Shown here: positions 9,729 through 18,230 of the stretch, piece by piece
Position numbering within the stretch: the stretch's first letter is position 1
Layout of the letters: every line of letters starts with the position of its first letter
NCBI GenBank assembly: GCA_009774345.1
Contig: VSNR01000001.1
Coordinates: 1 to 64,000, forward strand
Source of the DNA: Lachnospiraceae bacterium
GTDB lineage: Bacteria > Bacillota > Clostridia > Lachnospirales > Lachnospiraceae
DNA: 64,000 bases
Reading direction: 5' to 3'
Notes under the pieces: model-generated
What the model was told of the DNA's origin: nothing
Seen by the model: the letters and a program-made list of their open reading frames with translations, nothing else
Databases searched by the model: none
Position numbers and translations under genes: made by a program

Positions 9729-9793
9729 ACACGGGCACCCAGAGGAAATTTGTCAGCAGAAGCTGACGGGTGCCCGGCGCGCGAGTAGAGGAA
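9729..9793 (+). repeat. 65-bp direct repeat, copy 2, carrying a bulged hairpin
   Basis: Exact second copy of 9641-9705, offset by 88 bases, with the outer stem at 9732-9776. Its right end supplies the AGGAAAGGA ribosome binding region of the following C39-like gene, so it lies directly in that gene's leader. Confidence 0.85.
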
Positions 9794-9808
9794 AGGAATA
9801 AGAATACA

Positions 9809-10417
9809 ATGAGAAATAGAAAATTAAAACAGGTTCGATTTTTTATTTTATTTTTGTTGCTGTTTTTACTGGTGGCAGTATTTGTGGTCGTTTTGCGCCT
9901 GCGCGGCAGTGTGACGCTAAAGCCAGGCAAACTCAGCCAGTCCGCCAAGGAGGTGACTGCATATCGGCAGGATGATGCGGCGTGGGCGGATGATTTGCTG
10001 GGCACTTCAGCTTATACCATGAAGTCTTCTGGCTGTCTCGTCTCCTGTATCGCGTCCGCGGTCAGCATGGAGACGGGGACTGCTGTCACGCCGGGCAGCC
10101 TGAATGCCATTTTTTCAGAGAAGGGAGTCTATGACAGCGAGGGAAATATTCAGTGGGCGGCGCTTGATGCGCTCGAAGGATTTACAGCCGAGGTGTATCA
10201 GGAGGTATCACAATCAGATCTTGACGCCTGCCTTGCCGCGGGACAGTATCCGATTGTCCGTGTGCGGATGCATGGGCTTGGCAGCTTCCACTATGTGTTG
10301 GTGGTGGGCGTCAGGGATGGGGTGTATCTCTGCATGGATCCGCTGGAAAACAGCCTGACGAAGCTGTCGCATTATCTTGACAGGGTTTATGCGGTGCGAG
10401 TAGTAACAAACAAATGA
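9809..10417 (+). CDS. Membrane-anchored C39-like cysteine peptidase family protein
   Basis: 202 residues. An N-terminal hydrophobic stretch (about residues 8-30) serves as signal anchor, so the rest is outside the membrane. The C-terminal part fits the Peptidase_C39_2 fold: the Cys region KSSGCLVSC, the His region SFHYVLVVG and the Asp in CMDPLE. The function of these extracellular members is largely unknown; peptidase activity is inferred from the Cys-His-Asp order only. An in-frame GTG at 9770 lies inside the repeat; the ATG at 9809, 11 bases after AGGAAAGGA and directly before the basic signal start, is preferred. No separate promoter was recognised between the repeats and the gene. Confidence 0.8.
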   Translation: MRNRKLKQVRFFILFLLLFLLVAVFVVVLRLRGSVTLKPGKLSQSAKEVTAYRQDDAAWADDLLGTSAYTMKSSGCLVSCIASAVSMETGTAVTPGSLNAIFSEKGVYDSEGNIQWAALDALEGFTAEVYQEVSQSDLDACLAAGQYPIVRVRMHGLGSFHYVLVVGVRDGVYLCMDPLENSLTKLSHYLDRVYAVRVVTNK

Positions 10418-10441
10418 TTGCTACAGACGTTCGACTGATGC

Positions 10442-10470
10442 TTGACATATGTGTGCGGGCGTGATATAGT
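10442..10470 (+). promoter_or_regulatory. Strong promoter of the 89-residue protein
   Basis: TTGACA, exactly 17 bases, TATAGT; AAAGGAG follows at 10481-10487 and the ATG at 10497. Confidence 0.75.
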
Positions 10471-10496
10471 ATTTACAGTCAAAGGAGATATAAAGA

Positions 10497-10766
10497 ATGT
10501 TAAAAATCTTAGATGAGAAAGTATTGAAGACGGATGATGAGATTGAAGCGCAGTATAAAGACTGTAAATATCTTACAATTATAGACAGTTATGACAGAAT
10601 AGGAGATAATGACGGATACTTGTATTGTGTCAGCATGTCCGATGATTCCTATCTGGAATTAATTCGAGAGCGGGACAGACTCGAAAATGAGGGGAAAATC
10701 TGTGTTCTTGGAGGGAGTTATAACAACGGAGGTGCAGTAGGTGTACAGTACGAGTATAAGGAATAA
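10497..10766 (+). CDS. Small acidic hypothetical protein
   Basis: 89 residues, not recognised. It is acidic and soluble with no signal or membrane segment, and has a central YLYCVSMSDDSYLELI segment followed by a charged helix. A near-consensus promoter and a well-spaced AAAGGAG argue that it is expressed. Directly downstream is a short remnant of a retropepsin-like aspartic protease, so the two may once have formed a small operon. This is inference. Confidence 0.65.
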   Translation: MLKILDEKVLKTDDEIEAQYKDCKYLTIIDSYDRIGDNDGYLYCVSMSDDSYLELIRERDRLENEGKICVLGGSYNNGGAVGVQYEYKE

Positions 10767-10776
10767 CAGATATCAG

Positions 10777-10860
10777 GTGCAGTGTATTATAGTGCTGGAC
10801 AAAATTCGCACTGTTAAATTTATCGTTGATACGGGTGCAAGATTTACCTGCTGTCATTAA
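10777..10860 (+). pseudogene. Remnant of a retropepsin-like aspartic protease
   Basis: A 27-codon stretch reading VKFIVDTGARFTCCH then stop. The hydrophobic-DTGA pattern is the hallmark of the N-terminal active-site loop of retroviral-type aspartic proteases, including small bacterial ones. The rest of the domain is absent, so this is a truncated relic. It starts 10 bases after the preceding small gene and is too short to be functional. Confidence 0.5.
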
Positions 10861-10898
10861 TTTAATTCTATGTTTTTTATATTTTTTTCAGAATGACG

Positions 10899-10927
10899 TT
10901 GTTCGTATTCCCAAAAAGGTTTATAAT
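10899..10927 (+). promoter_or_regulatory. Phosphofructokinase promoter
   Basis: TTGTTC, 17-base spacer, TATAAT, about 108 bases before the ATG. Confidence 0.65.
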
Positions 10928-11034
10928 GGTATATAAGGCAGCCATACAGCAGTATTGTATGGTGCAGCAATGCAGCGGTGCATATAAAATGAAACTATAA
11001 AGCGCAGAGAATAATTGCGAAGAAGGAGGTTCCC

Positions 11035-12108
11035 ATGATAAGAATCGGAATGTTAACAAGCGGCGGTGACTGCCAGGCGCTCAACGCGGCAATGCGCGGT
11101 GTGGCAAAAGGGCTGTTCAATGCAGGCAAAGAGGTAGAGCTCTTTGGTTTCCTTGACGGCTATAAGGGATTGATTTATGGAAAGTACAAGATGCTCTCCC
11201 CGTCAGATTTCTCAGGAATTTTGACCAAGGGCGGCACCATCCTTGGCAGCTCGCGTATGCCGTTCAAGAATATGCGTGACCCGGATGAAAATGGTCTGGA
11301 CAAAGTGGAGGCAATGAAGCACAATTATTATAAGCTTTCACTGGACTGTCTGGTAATCTTAGGCGGAAATGGCACGCACAAGACCGCAAACCTTCTGCGG
11401 GAGGAGGGCTTGAACGTTGTGACCCTGCCAAAGACGATTGACAATGACCTCTGGGGAACTGATATGACTTTCGGCTTTCAGAGTGCGGTGGATATTGCGA
11501 CACAGTGTATTGACCAGATTCATACCACAGCAGCTTCTCATGGACGTGTATTTATCGTGGAAGTCATGGGGCATAAGGTTGGCTATCTGACATTGAATGC
11601 CGGAATCGCGGGCGGCGCTGATATTATCCTGATTCCAGAGATTCCATATGATATTAACAAGATCATCAAGGCAATCCAGAAGCGTTCTGAGAGAGGCAGC
11701 AAATTCACGATTCTTGCGGTTGCAGAGGGCGCAGTTTCCAAGGAGGTTGCGGCGCTTTCCAAGAAAGAATTTAAGAAGTACATGGCAGAGTATAAGTATC
11801 CGAGCGTTTCCTATGAAATCGCAGAGAAGATCAAGGAAAAGAGCGGTATGGAGGTGCGTGTCACCGTTCCGGGACATACACAGCGAGGCGGAAGCCCCGA
11901 TCCATATGACAGGGTATTTGCCAGCAGACTTGGCGCTGAGGCTTCCAAGCTGATCTTAAAGGGCGAGTATGGTTATATGGTCGGCTACCAGAACAGAGAG
12001 GTCGTGAAGGTGCCGCTTGAAGATGTGGCAGGCAAGCTCAAGATGGTAGACCCGGATTCAACGATCATCAAAGAAGCAAAGATGCTTGGCATCAGCTTTG
12101 GGGATTAA
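11035..12108 (+). CDS. 6-phosphofructokinase, PfkA family
   Basis: 357 residues; phosphorylates fructose 6-phosphate in glycolysis. The N-terminal nucleotide site is LTSGGDCQALNA. The phosphate-donor loop reads GGNGT at residues 110-114 and the catalytic loop PKTIDND at 132-138, with catalytic Asp136. In E. coli PfkA the corresponding residues are Asp103, Gly104 and Gly124; here they are Asn112, Gly113 and Lys133. Gly at the 104 position is associated with ATP use and Lys at the 124 position with pyrophosphate use, so the donor cannot be assigned with confidence. Substrate segments MGHKVGYLT and PGHTQRGGSPDPYDR are intact. AGAAGGAGG precedes the start. It is monocistronic with its own promoter and terminator. 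Confidence 0.92.
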   Translation: MIRIGMLTSGGDCQALNAAMRGVAKGLFNAGKEVELFGFLDGYKGLIYGKYKMLSPSDFSGILTKGGTILGSSRMPFKNMRDPDENGLDKVEAMKHNYYKLSLDCLVILGGNGTHKTANLLREEGLNVVTLPKTIDNDLWGTDMTFGFQSAVDIATQCIDQIHTTAASHGRVFIVEVMGHKVGYLTLNAGIAGGADIILIPEIPYDINKIIKAIQKRSERGSKFTILAVAEGAVSKEVAALSKKEFKKYMAEYKYPSVSYEIAEKIKEKSGMEVRVTVPGHTQRGGSPDPYDRVFASRLGAEASKLILKGEYGYMVGYQNREVVKVPLEDVAGKLKMVDPDSTIIKEAKMLGISFGD

Positions 12109-12115
12109 GAGCAGG

Positions 12116-12143
12116 AAAGAACTCCGTCAAGGGGTTCTTTTTT
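12116..12143 (+). terminator. Rho-independent terminator after phosphofructokinase
   Basis: AAAGAACTCC pairs with GGGGTTCTTT around loop GTCAA and runs into a T-tract. Confidence 0.85.
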
Positions 12144-12157
12144 CAGCTTCTTTTTCA

Positions 12158-12186
12158 TTTACAAAGTTTGCGGAGTATGGTAAATT
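12158..12186 (+). promoter_or_regulatory. metG promoter
   Basis: TTTACA, 17-base spacer, TAAATT. Transcription from here would place the bulged hairpin at 12205 in the metG leader. Confidence 0.5.
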
Positions 12187-12204
12187 ATAGATAATTAATG
12201 CACA

Positions 12205-12250
12205 CGACAACATAAGGAATTTAGCCGCTTTGCGGCATGTGGTCGGCGCG
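12205..12250 (+). repeat. Bulged-hairpin element in the metG leader
   Basis: CGACAACAT (12205-12213) pairs with ATGTGGTCG (12237-12245) at 8 of 9 positions. The 5' bulge is AAGGAATTTA. The inner stem is GCCGC/GCGGC with loop TTT. GCGCG and then ACTAAA follow. It matches the element at 32815 in layout, with different outer-stem sequence that still pairs. Confidence 0.75.
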
Positions 12251-12292
12251 ACTAAAAGCAAAGAAATATATGAAGAAAGGCGATGACAAACG

Positions 12293-14275
12293 ATGCAGAA
12301 GAAAGGCAAATATTATATCACGACGGCGATTGCATACACTTCGGGTAAGCCGCATATCGGAAATAATTATGAAATTGTGCTGGCAGACAGCATAGCGCGG
12401 TACAAGAGAAAGGACGGCTATGAGGTATTTTTCCAGACAGGGACGGACGAGCATGGACAGAAGATTGAGTTAAAGGCGGCGGAGGCGGGGGTGACGCCCA
12501 AGGAATTTGTGGACAAGGTGGCAGGCACGATTCAGGGGCTTTGCGATCTGCTCAACATTGCCTATGACAAGTTTATCCGCACGACGGACACATATCATGA
12601 GAAGCAGGTGCAGAAAATTTTCAAGCGGCTGTATGAGCAGGGTGATATCTACAAGGGTGCCTATGAAGGATTGTACTGTACACCGTGCGAGTCTTTTTGG
12701 ACAGAGTCCCAGTTAAAGGACGGCAAGTGCCCAGACTGTGGGCGTGAGGTCAAACCGGCGAAGGAGGAGGCATACTTTTTCAAGATGAGCAAGTATGCGG
12801 ACAGGCTGATTGACCACATCAACCAGCACCCGGAATTTATCCAGCCGGTTTCCCGCAAAAATGAAATGATGAATAATTTCCTGCTGCCGGGACTACAGGA
12901 CTTGTGCGTGTCGCGCACTTCATTTAAATGGGGGATTCCTGTAGACTTTGACGACCGTCATGTCGTCTATGTATGGCTTGACGCGCTCACAAATTATATC
13001 ACAGGAATCGGCTATGATGCGGATGGCAGCAGCACGGAACAGTTTAAAAAACTATGGCCTGCGGACCTGCATCTGATTGGAAAGGACATTATCCGTTTTC
13101 ATACGATTTACTGGCCGATTTTCCTGATGGCGCTTGGCGAGGAGCTGCCGCATCAGGTATTTGGGCATCCATGGCTATTGCAGAACAATGATAAGATGAG
13201 CAAGTCAAAGGGCAATATCATGTATGCGGATGATCTTGTGGCGCTGTTTGGCGTGGATGCCGTCCGTTATTTCGTGCTGCATGAGATGCCGTATGAAAAT
13301 GACGGCTCAATCACATGGGATTTGATGGTGGAGCGGTTGAACTCCGATCTCGCAAATACGCTGGGAAATCTTGTGAACAGAACCATTTCTATGAGCAATA
13401 AGTACTTTGGCGGCGTTGTTGAGAATAAAGGGGTTGCGGACGCAATGGATGCGGATTTGAAAGCAGCTGCCACAGGCGTTTATGAAAAGGTTGAGGCGAA
13501 GATGGCAGAGCTTCGCGTGGCAGATGCGTTGACAGAGATTTTTAACCTGTTCAAACGCTGCAACAAATATATTGATGAGACAGAGCCGTGGGCACTGGCA
13601 AAGGACGAGGCAAAGAAGGACCGGCTTGCGACTGTCCTGTATAATCTGGTGGAGGGGATTTCGATTGGTGCCGGGTTGCTCGAACCGTTTATGCCGGAGA
13701 CGACGCAGCGGATTATGAATCAGTTGAACAGTGCAGTTCGCGATTTTGACTCCACAAAGACGTTTGGCATGTATCCGTCAGGCACGAAGGTGACACAGAC
13801 ACCGGAAATTCTCTTTGCGCGGCTTGACCCCAAGGAGGTGGATGCCAAGGTGGCAGCGCTTGCAGAGCGTCAGATGGCAGAGGCAGGTATCCCACAGGAG
13901 CCAGAAAATGACACAGATGTCACAAATTGTATTGATATCGAACCGAAGGCGGAGATCTCTTATGAGGAGTTTGCCAAAATGCAGTTTCAGGTGGGTGAGA
14001 TTCTGTCCTGCGAGGCAGTGCCAAAGTCCAAGAAGCTGCTGTGCAGCCAAGTCAAAATCGGTTCTCAGGTAAAGCAGATTGTGTCTGGCATCAAGGCTTT
14101 TTATAGTCCTGAGGAGATGGTTGGCAAGAAAGTGATGGTGCTTGTGAATCTGAAGCCGGCGAAGCTTGCCGGGGTGTTGTCGGAGGGCATGCTTTTGTGC
14201 GCGGAGGACGCAGACGGCAATCTTGCGCTGATGGCACCGGAGAAAGCAATGCCGTCAGGGGCGGAGATCATGTAA
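12293..14275 (+). CDS. metG: Methionyl-tRNA synthetase with C-terminal tRNA-binding domain
   Basis: 660-residue class I synthetase that charges initiator and elongator tRNA(Met). Visible are YYITTAIAYTSGKPHIGN (HIGH motif), a zinc knuckle CTPC...CPDC at about residues 127-146, NDKMSKSKGN (KMSKS motif), a helical anticodon-binding domain, and a C-terminal Trbp111-like OB domain from about residue 560 (VGEILSCEAVPKSKKLL) to the end. This layout is the dimer-forming form common in Firmicutes. The leader carries a bulged-hairpin element rather than a recognisable T-box. Confidence 0.95.
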   Translation: MQKKGKYYITTAIAYTSGKPHIGNNYEIVLADSIARYKRKDGYEVFFQTGTDEHGQKIELKAAEAGVTPKEFVDKVAGTIQGLCDLLNIAYDKFIRTTDTYHEKQVQKIFKRLYEQGDIYKGAYEGLYCTPCESFWTESQLKDGKCPDCGREVKPAKEEAYFFKMSKYADRLIDHINQHPEFIQPVSRKNEMMNNFLLPGLQDLCVSRTSFKWGIPVDFDDRHVVYVWLDALTNYITGIGYDADGSSTEQFKKLWPADLHLIGKDIIRFHTIYWPIFLMALGEELPHQVFGHPWLLQNNDKMSKSKGNIMYADDLVALFGVDAVRYFVLHEMPYENDGSITWDLMVERLNSDLANTLGNLVNRTISMSNKYFGGVVENKGVADAMDADLKAAATGVYEKVEAKMAELRVADALTEIFNLFKRCNKYIDETEPWALAKDEAKKDRLATVLYNLVEGISIGAGLLEPFMPETTQRIMNQLNSAVRDFDSTKTFGMYPSGTKVTQTPEILFARLDPKEVDAKVAALAERQMAEAGIPQEPENDTDVTNCIDIEPKAEISYEEFAKMQFQVGEILSCEAVPKSKKLLCSQVKIGSQVKQIVSGIKAFYSPEEMVGKKVMVLVNLKPAKLAGVLSEGMLLCAEDADGNLALMAPEKAMPSGAEIM

Positions 14276-14344
14276 AGAGGTATGGGAACGAAGCCGCTAA
14301 AAGATGTAGCAAAAAGGATAACATGCACATAAATGAGGAGAATT

Positions 14345-15001
14345 ATGCAAAATAATATAGAAGCAATCATCTTCGACTTGGATGGAACCATGTGGAATGC
14401 GCTGGATGGGATTCACAAGACATGGAATCAAGTCGTATCAAATCACCCGGAATACAGAACGGAGCCGATTTCGTATGAAGAGCTGGAGGGATGTCTTGGT
14501 CTTCCGATGACAGACATTGCCGCAAAACTTTTTCCGGGCACAGAGATGGCACAGCAGCAGGTATTGATGGATGAGTGCTGTGCGGTGGAGAATGCCTATT
14601 TGGCAGAGCATGGCGGTATTCTTTACCCTCGGTTGGAGGAAACACTGCTGGAATTAAAGAAAACCTATCGGCTCTTTGTGGTGAGCAACTGCCAGCAGGG
14701 GTATATCGAGAGCTTCATCAAGGCGCACAGGCTCGAACAGTGCTTTGATGATATTGAATGCTGGGGAAATAACCTGCTTCCCAAAGGGGAAAACAACAAG
14801 CTGATCATGGAACGAAACGGCGTGACAAAGGCAGTGTACGTGGGCGACACCGCGGGCGATGAGGAGTCCGCACGCGTGGCAGGGATTCCTTTTATCTATG
14901 CGGCGTATGGATTTGGCGAACCCAAGGCGCCGGATTATGTATTGGAGGAATTTGCGAAGCTGCCGGAGCTCATGCAGCAGATAGAACAGTCGCAGAGGTA
15001 G
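14345..15001 (+). CDS. HAD-superfamily phosphatase
   Basis: 218 residues. HAD motif I is FDLDGTMW, motif II lies in VVSNCQQGY, motif III Lys in LPKGENN and motif IV in YVGDTAGDEESA. The helical cap between motifs I and II is the phosphoglycolate/beta-phosphoglucomutase type. Substrate cannot be read; small phosphorylated metabolites are usual. An ATG at 14333 overlaps the Shine-Dalgarno GAGGAG, so the ATG at 14345 is taken as the start. It follows metG by about 70 bases without a terminator and may be co-transcribed. Confidence 0.85.
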   Translation: MQNNIEAIIFDLDGTMWNALDGIHKTWNQVVSNHPEYRTEPISYEELEGCLGLPMTDIAAKLFPGTEMAQQQVLMDECCAVENAYLAEHGGILYPRLEETLLELKKTYRLFVVSNCQQGYIESFIKAHRLEQCFDDIECWGNNLLPKGENNKLIMERNGVTKAVYVGDTAGDEESARVAGIPFIYAAYGFGEPKAPDYVLEEFAKLPELMQQIEQSQR

Positions 15002-15110
15002 CGTGCAGTGGTCTGTGAAATTTGTAGAGGTGAAACGCATATAAGTTTTGAATATATTACAGAATAGATGGTAAGGAACTGTAGAAAAAGTGGAAATAGG
15101 GAGAGAAAAA

Positions 15111-16097
15111 ATGAGTATACGAATAGGAATATTAGGGTATGGCAATCTGGGGCGCGGTGTGGAGTGCGCGGTGCAGCAGAATGACGATTTGGAGCTTGCG
15201 GCAGTTTTTACGCGCAGGGACCCGGAAAATGTCTCGATTTTGACAAGCACTGCAAAGGTGTGTAAGATCGCGGATGCAGAGGCATGGAAGGACAAGATTG
15301 ACGTGATGATTCTCTGCGGCGGCAGCGCGACAGACCTTCCTTCACAGAGTCCGGCGTTTGTAAAGCATTTTCATATTATTGACAGTTTTGACACGCATGC
15401 GCGCATTCCAGAGCACTTTGAAAAAGTAGATGCCGCTGCAAAGGAGAGCGGTCACATCGGCATTATCTCTGTGGGGTGGGACCCGGGTCTGTTTTCTCTG
15501 AACCGTCTGTATGCCAATGCGATCCTGCCGGAGGGCAGGGACTATACTTTCTGGGGCAAGGGGGTCAGTCAGGGGCATTCGGATGCCATCCGACGGATTG
15601 AGGGTGTGAAGAACGCAAAGCAGTACACGATTCCGGTTGAATCTGCGCTGGAAGCAGCGCGCTCTGGCAGCAATCCTGAGCTGACGACGCGCCAGAAGCA
15701 TACACGGGAGTGTTTTGTTGTCCTTGAGGAAGGTGCAGATGCAGCAAAGGTGGAGACGGCGATCAAGACAATGCCAAACTACTTTGCAGACTATGACACG
15801 ACGGTGTATTTTATCAGCGAGGAGGAACTGCTCGCAAATCACAGCGGGATTCCACACGGCGGATTTGTGTTAAGAAGCGGCGTGACAGGCTGGGAGAAGG
15901 AGCATAAGCATTTGATGGAGTACCGTCTCAAGCTTGATTCCAACCCGGAATTTACGGCGAGTGTGCTCGCGGCATATGCGCGGGCAGCGTACCGGCTGTC
16001 ACAGGAGGGGCAGAGCGGGTGTAAGACGGTGTTTGATATTGCGCCGGCGTATCTGAGTGCAAAGAGTGCGCAGGAGCTGAGGGCGTCGATGCTGTAA
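15111..16097 (+). CDS. ddh: meso-Diaminopimelate D-dehydrogenase
   Basis: 328 residues; NADPH-dependent interconversion of tetrahydrodipicolinate, ammonia and meso-diaminopimelate, a one-step route to the lysine and peptidoglycan precursor. The N-terminal Rossmann motif is GILGYGNLGRG, followed by CGGSATDLP, the conserved SVGWDPGLFS and GVSQGHSDAIRRIEGV, all typical of Ddh. Length is as expected. A GTG at 15090 is in frame, but GGGAGAG at 15099-15105 favours the ATG at 15111. No other lysine-pathway gene is nearby. Confidence 0.93.
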   Translation: MSIRIGILGYGNLGRGVECAVQQNDDLELAAVFTRRDPENVSILTSTAKVCKIADAEAWKDKIDVMILCGGSATDLPSQSPAFVKHFHIIDSFDTHARIPEHFEKVDAAAKESGHIGIISVGWDPGLFSLNRLYANAILPEGRDYTFWGKGVSQGHSDAIRRIEGVKNAKQYTIPVESALEAARSGSNPELTTRQKHTRECFVVLEEGADAAKVETAIKTMPNYFADYDTTVYFISEEELLANHSGIPHGGFVLRSGVTGWEKEHKHLMEYRLKLDSNPEFTASVLAAYARAAYRLSQEGQSGCKTVFDIAPAYLSAKSAQELRASML

Positions 16098-16164
16098 GTG
16101 TTTGACTGCATCAGTCATGAGCCCAGTGCTTGCCATATAGAGGAAGGAATGGAGGCGCGAGTAT

Positions 16165-16349
16165 ATGGCTTGGATATCAGAACTTGAAGAGTCGAAAGAG
16201 GAAGCACGCGAAGAGGGCAGAGAAGAGGGCAGAGAGCAGGTTGCAATTGGTATGCTGAAGGACAATATGCCAATCTCCAAATTGTATTGTATTCGAGTTT
16301 GTCAGAATCCCGCATATTGGAGCTGCAACAAAAGTTAAGAGACTGTTAG
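16165..16349 (+). pseudogene. Tail of an Rpn-type PD-(D/E)XK nuclease/transposase gene
   Basis: Starts MAWISELEESKEEAREEG, continues with the repeated EEGREEGRE run and GMLKDNMPISK, then a frameshift near 16280 leads to SSLSESRILELQQKLRDC and stop. The charged repeat followed by a 'sLSesrIleL' segment is the usual C-terminus of Rpn/PDDEXK transposase-family proteins common in gut Clostridia. The nuclease domain is missing. The first bases also sit in an inverted repeat (GCCATATA/TATATGGC), which may be chance. Confidence 0.6.
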
Positions 16350-16379
16350 GAACTGTGAGAAATCATATGGCCTGCAAGG

Positions 16380-16426
16380 AAAATCCATCTGCGCAACGAG
16401 TTTGTTCGTTTTGCAAATGGATTTTT
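16380..16426 (+). terminator. Terminator-like hairpin after the Rpn remnant
   Basis: AAAATCCAT (16380-16388) pairs with ATGGATTTT (16417-16425), with further pairs TGC/GCA and ACGA/TCGT inside, followed by a T. The 16350-16496 stretch otherwise shows no gene. Confidence 0.5.
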
Positions 16427-16496
16427 GCCTGTAACTGGAATGGAGTGAACAATAGCCAGCAAGGAATCCGTGCCGCAAAATGGAAATAGGATGCAG

Positions 16497-16525
16497 TTGC
16501 AAAAGTTGCTGTGATATGCTATAGT
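16497..16525 (+). promoter_or_regulatory. Promoter of the ZIP transporter gene
   Basis: TTGCAA, 17-base spacer, TATAGT. A small hairpin GTTAG/CTAAC follows in the leader near 16534-16549. Confidence 0.65.
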
Positions 16526-16607
16526 GTAGAGGGGTTAGATATAGCTAACTTATAACCTTTAAAAACTCGAATCATATACTATAATGAAGAAAAAGGGGGA
16601 ATATAGC

Positions 16608-17390
16608 ATGGATATCAGCGTAGCGGCAGGGGTAATGATACCTTTTATCGGCACGACGCTTGGCTCGGCTATGGTTTTTTTCATGAGAAACCAGATCAAT
16701 AAGAAGATTGAAAAATTACTGATGGGATTTGCGGCGGGAGTGATGGTGGCAGCTTCTGTCTGGTCACTTCTGATTCCGGCAATTGACATGGCAGCAGAAC
16801 AGGGAAAGGTTGCATGGATACCGGCAGCGGTGGGATTTATTTTAGGAATGGCATTTTTGCTCCTCTTGGACAGTGTGATACCACATCTGCATCTCGACAC
16901 AGACAAACCAGAGGGTATTAAGACCAAGGTCAAGAAGACAACGATGATGGTGTTTGCAGTCACACTGCACAATATACCAGAAGGAATGGCAGTCGGTGTG
17001 ACCTTTGCGGGAGCACTTCTTGGAGATACACAGATCACGATGACAGGCGCGTTTACACTGGCGCTGGGCATTGCAATACAGAATTTTCCAGAGGGGGCTA
17101 TCATCTCGATGCCGCTCAAAAGCCAAGGGACTTCCAAGAAAAGAGCGTTTGTGTACGGCTTGTTATCGGGACTTGTGGAGCCTGTTGGCGCGGTGCTGAC
17201 GATTGTCCTTGCGGGATTGATCGTGCCAATGCTCCCATATTTTCTGGCATTTGCGGCGGGTGCGATGATTTATGTCGTGGTGGAGGAGCTGATACCAGAG
17301 TCACAGTCAGGCGAGCATACCAATATTGGAACAATTGGTGTCGCAATTGGATTTGTCGTGATGATGATTCTGGATGTGGCGCTGGGATAA
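16608..17390 (+). CDS. ZIP-family divalent metal transporter
   Basis: 260 residues with about eight membrane helices. The metal-site helices read HNIPEGMAVG (TM4) and NFPEGAIISMP (TM5), the signature of ZIP transporters such as ZupT, which import zinc and often iron or manganese. A His- and Asp-containing loop (IPHLHLDTDK) lies between TM3 and TM4. The ATG at 16584 precedes the GGGGGA Shine-Dalgarno (16595-16600), so the ATG at 16608, 7 bases after it, is chosen. No metal-regulator site was recognised. Confidence 0.9.
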   Translation: MDISVAAGVMIPFIGTTLGSAMVFFMRNQINKKIEKLLMGFAAGVMVAASVWSLLIPAIDMAAEQGKVAWIPAAVGFILGMAFLLLLDSVIPHLHLDTDKPEGIKTKVKKTTMMVFAVTLHNIPEGMAVGVTFAGALLGDTQITMTGAFTLALGIAIQNFPEGAIISMPLKSQGTSKKRAFVYGLLSGLVEPVGAVLTIVLAGLIVPMLPYFLAFAAGAMIYVVVEELIPESQSGEHTNIGTIGVAIGFVVMMILDVALG

Positions 17391-17422
17391 TTCAGTTATT
17401 TTTATTTACAGAGGAGGAAGCC

Positions 17423-18226
17423 ATGAAAAAATACAGATCATTTTTTACACTTCGGTTTGCCACAGGGATGCAGTACCGCATGGCATCTGTCACAGCTTTG
17501 ACGACACAGCTTGTCTGGGGATTGATGGAGTGCCTTGCCTACAAGGCGGTCGCAGAGGCGATGGGCGGCAGGATGCCGATGGAGTACACTTCGATTGTGA
17601 CGTATATCTGGCTGAAAGAGGCGCTGTTTGTCCTTTTTAACACATGGGCGGCGGACAATGATTTATTTGCGATGATCACCAATGGCGACGTCGCCTATGA
17701 GCTGTGCCGTCCGGTATCCATCTATGCGATGTGGTTCTCAAGAACGGCGGGCGCGAGGATGGCAGAAGCCTTGATGCGGAGCATTCCTGTATTGTTTTGT
17801 GCGTTTTTGATGCCGGGAGCCTGTCGGATGACGCTGCCGGTAAACGGTGTTTCTTTTCTGATGTTTCTGCTGGCCTTGTTTCTGGCGCTTGGAATCACGG
17901 TCAGTTTCTGTATGCTGGTCTATATGCTGAGCTTTTTTACGATCTCACCGCAGGGGTGGCGGATGGTATTGACAGGAGCTGTGGAGTTTTTGTCAGGAAA
18001 TATCATTCCGCTGCCGTTTTTTCCTGAAAAATATGTGGCGTTGATAAAATGCACGCCGTTTGCCTACATGCAGAATGTGCCGTTTCGGATTTACAGCGGT
18101 GACCTTGGCGGCGGGGAAGTATACAGATGTATTGCAGGACAATTCTTCTGGCTCGCGGCATTGATTCTTTTGGGGAGATGCACATGGAAAGCGGCGGAAA
18201 AAAGAGTTGTGATTCAGGGGGGATGA
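17423..18226 (+). CDS. ABC-2 family permease (PF06182-like), first of two
   Basis: 267 residues with six predicted membrane helices and no ATPase motifs. The segment ITNGDVAYELCRPVSIYAMW early in the protein and a C-terminal GNIIPLPFFPE are typical of PF06182 permeases, which occur as two unlike permeases plus one ATPase. GAGGAGG precedes the ATG. The next gene starts 4 bases later and is of the same family. Unusually, no ATP-binding subunit lies beside them; the upstream neighbour is the ZIP transporter. Confidence 0.82.
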   Translation: MKKYRSFFTLRFATGMQYRMASVTALTTQLVWGLMECLAYKAVAEAMGGRMPMEYTSIVTYIWLKEALFVLFNTWAADNDLFAMITNGDVAYELCRPVSIYAMWFSRTAGARMAEALMRSIPVLFCAFLMPGACRMTLPVNGVSFLMFLLALFLALGITVSFCMLVYMLSFFTISPQGWRMVLTGAVEFLSGNIIPLPFFPEKYVALIKCTPFAYMQNVPFRIYSGDLGGGEVYRCIAGQFFWLAALILLGRCTWKAAEKRVVIQGG

Positions 18227-18230
18227 GGCG

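Noticed and set aside
9729..9793. tRNA-Tyr attachment site of an integrated element
   Set aside because: The direct repeats do not copy the tRNA 3' end and no integrase is present.
9641..9793. CRISPR array
   Set aside because: There are only two repeats, each with internal long stems, and no cas genes.
12144..12292. T-box riboswitch before metG
   Set aside because: The leader is too short and no T-box bulge sequence or specifier stem was found.
16143..16172. GCCATATA/TATATGGC around AGAGGAA and GGCGCGAG, as a sixth bulged-hairpin copy
   Set aside because: The inner hairpin is missing and the stretch overlaps the Rpn remnant; too weak to count.
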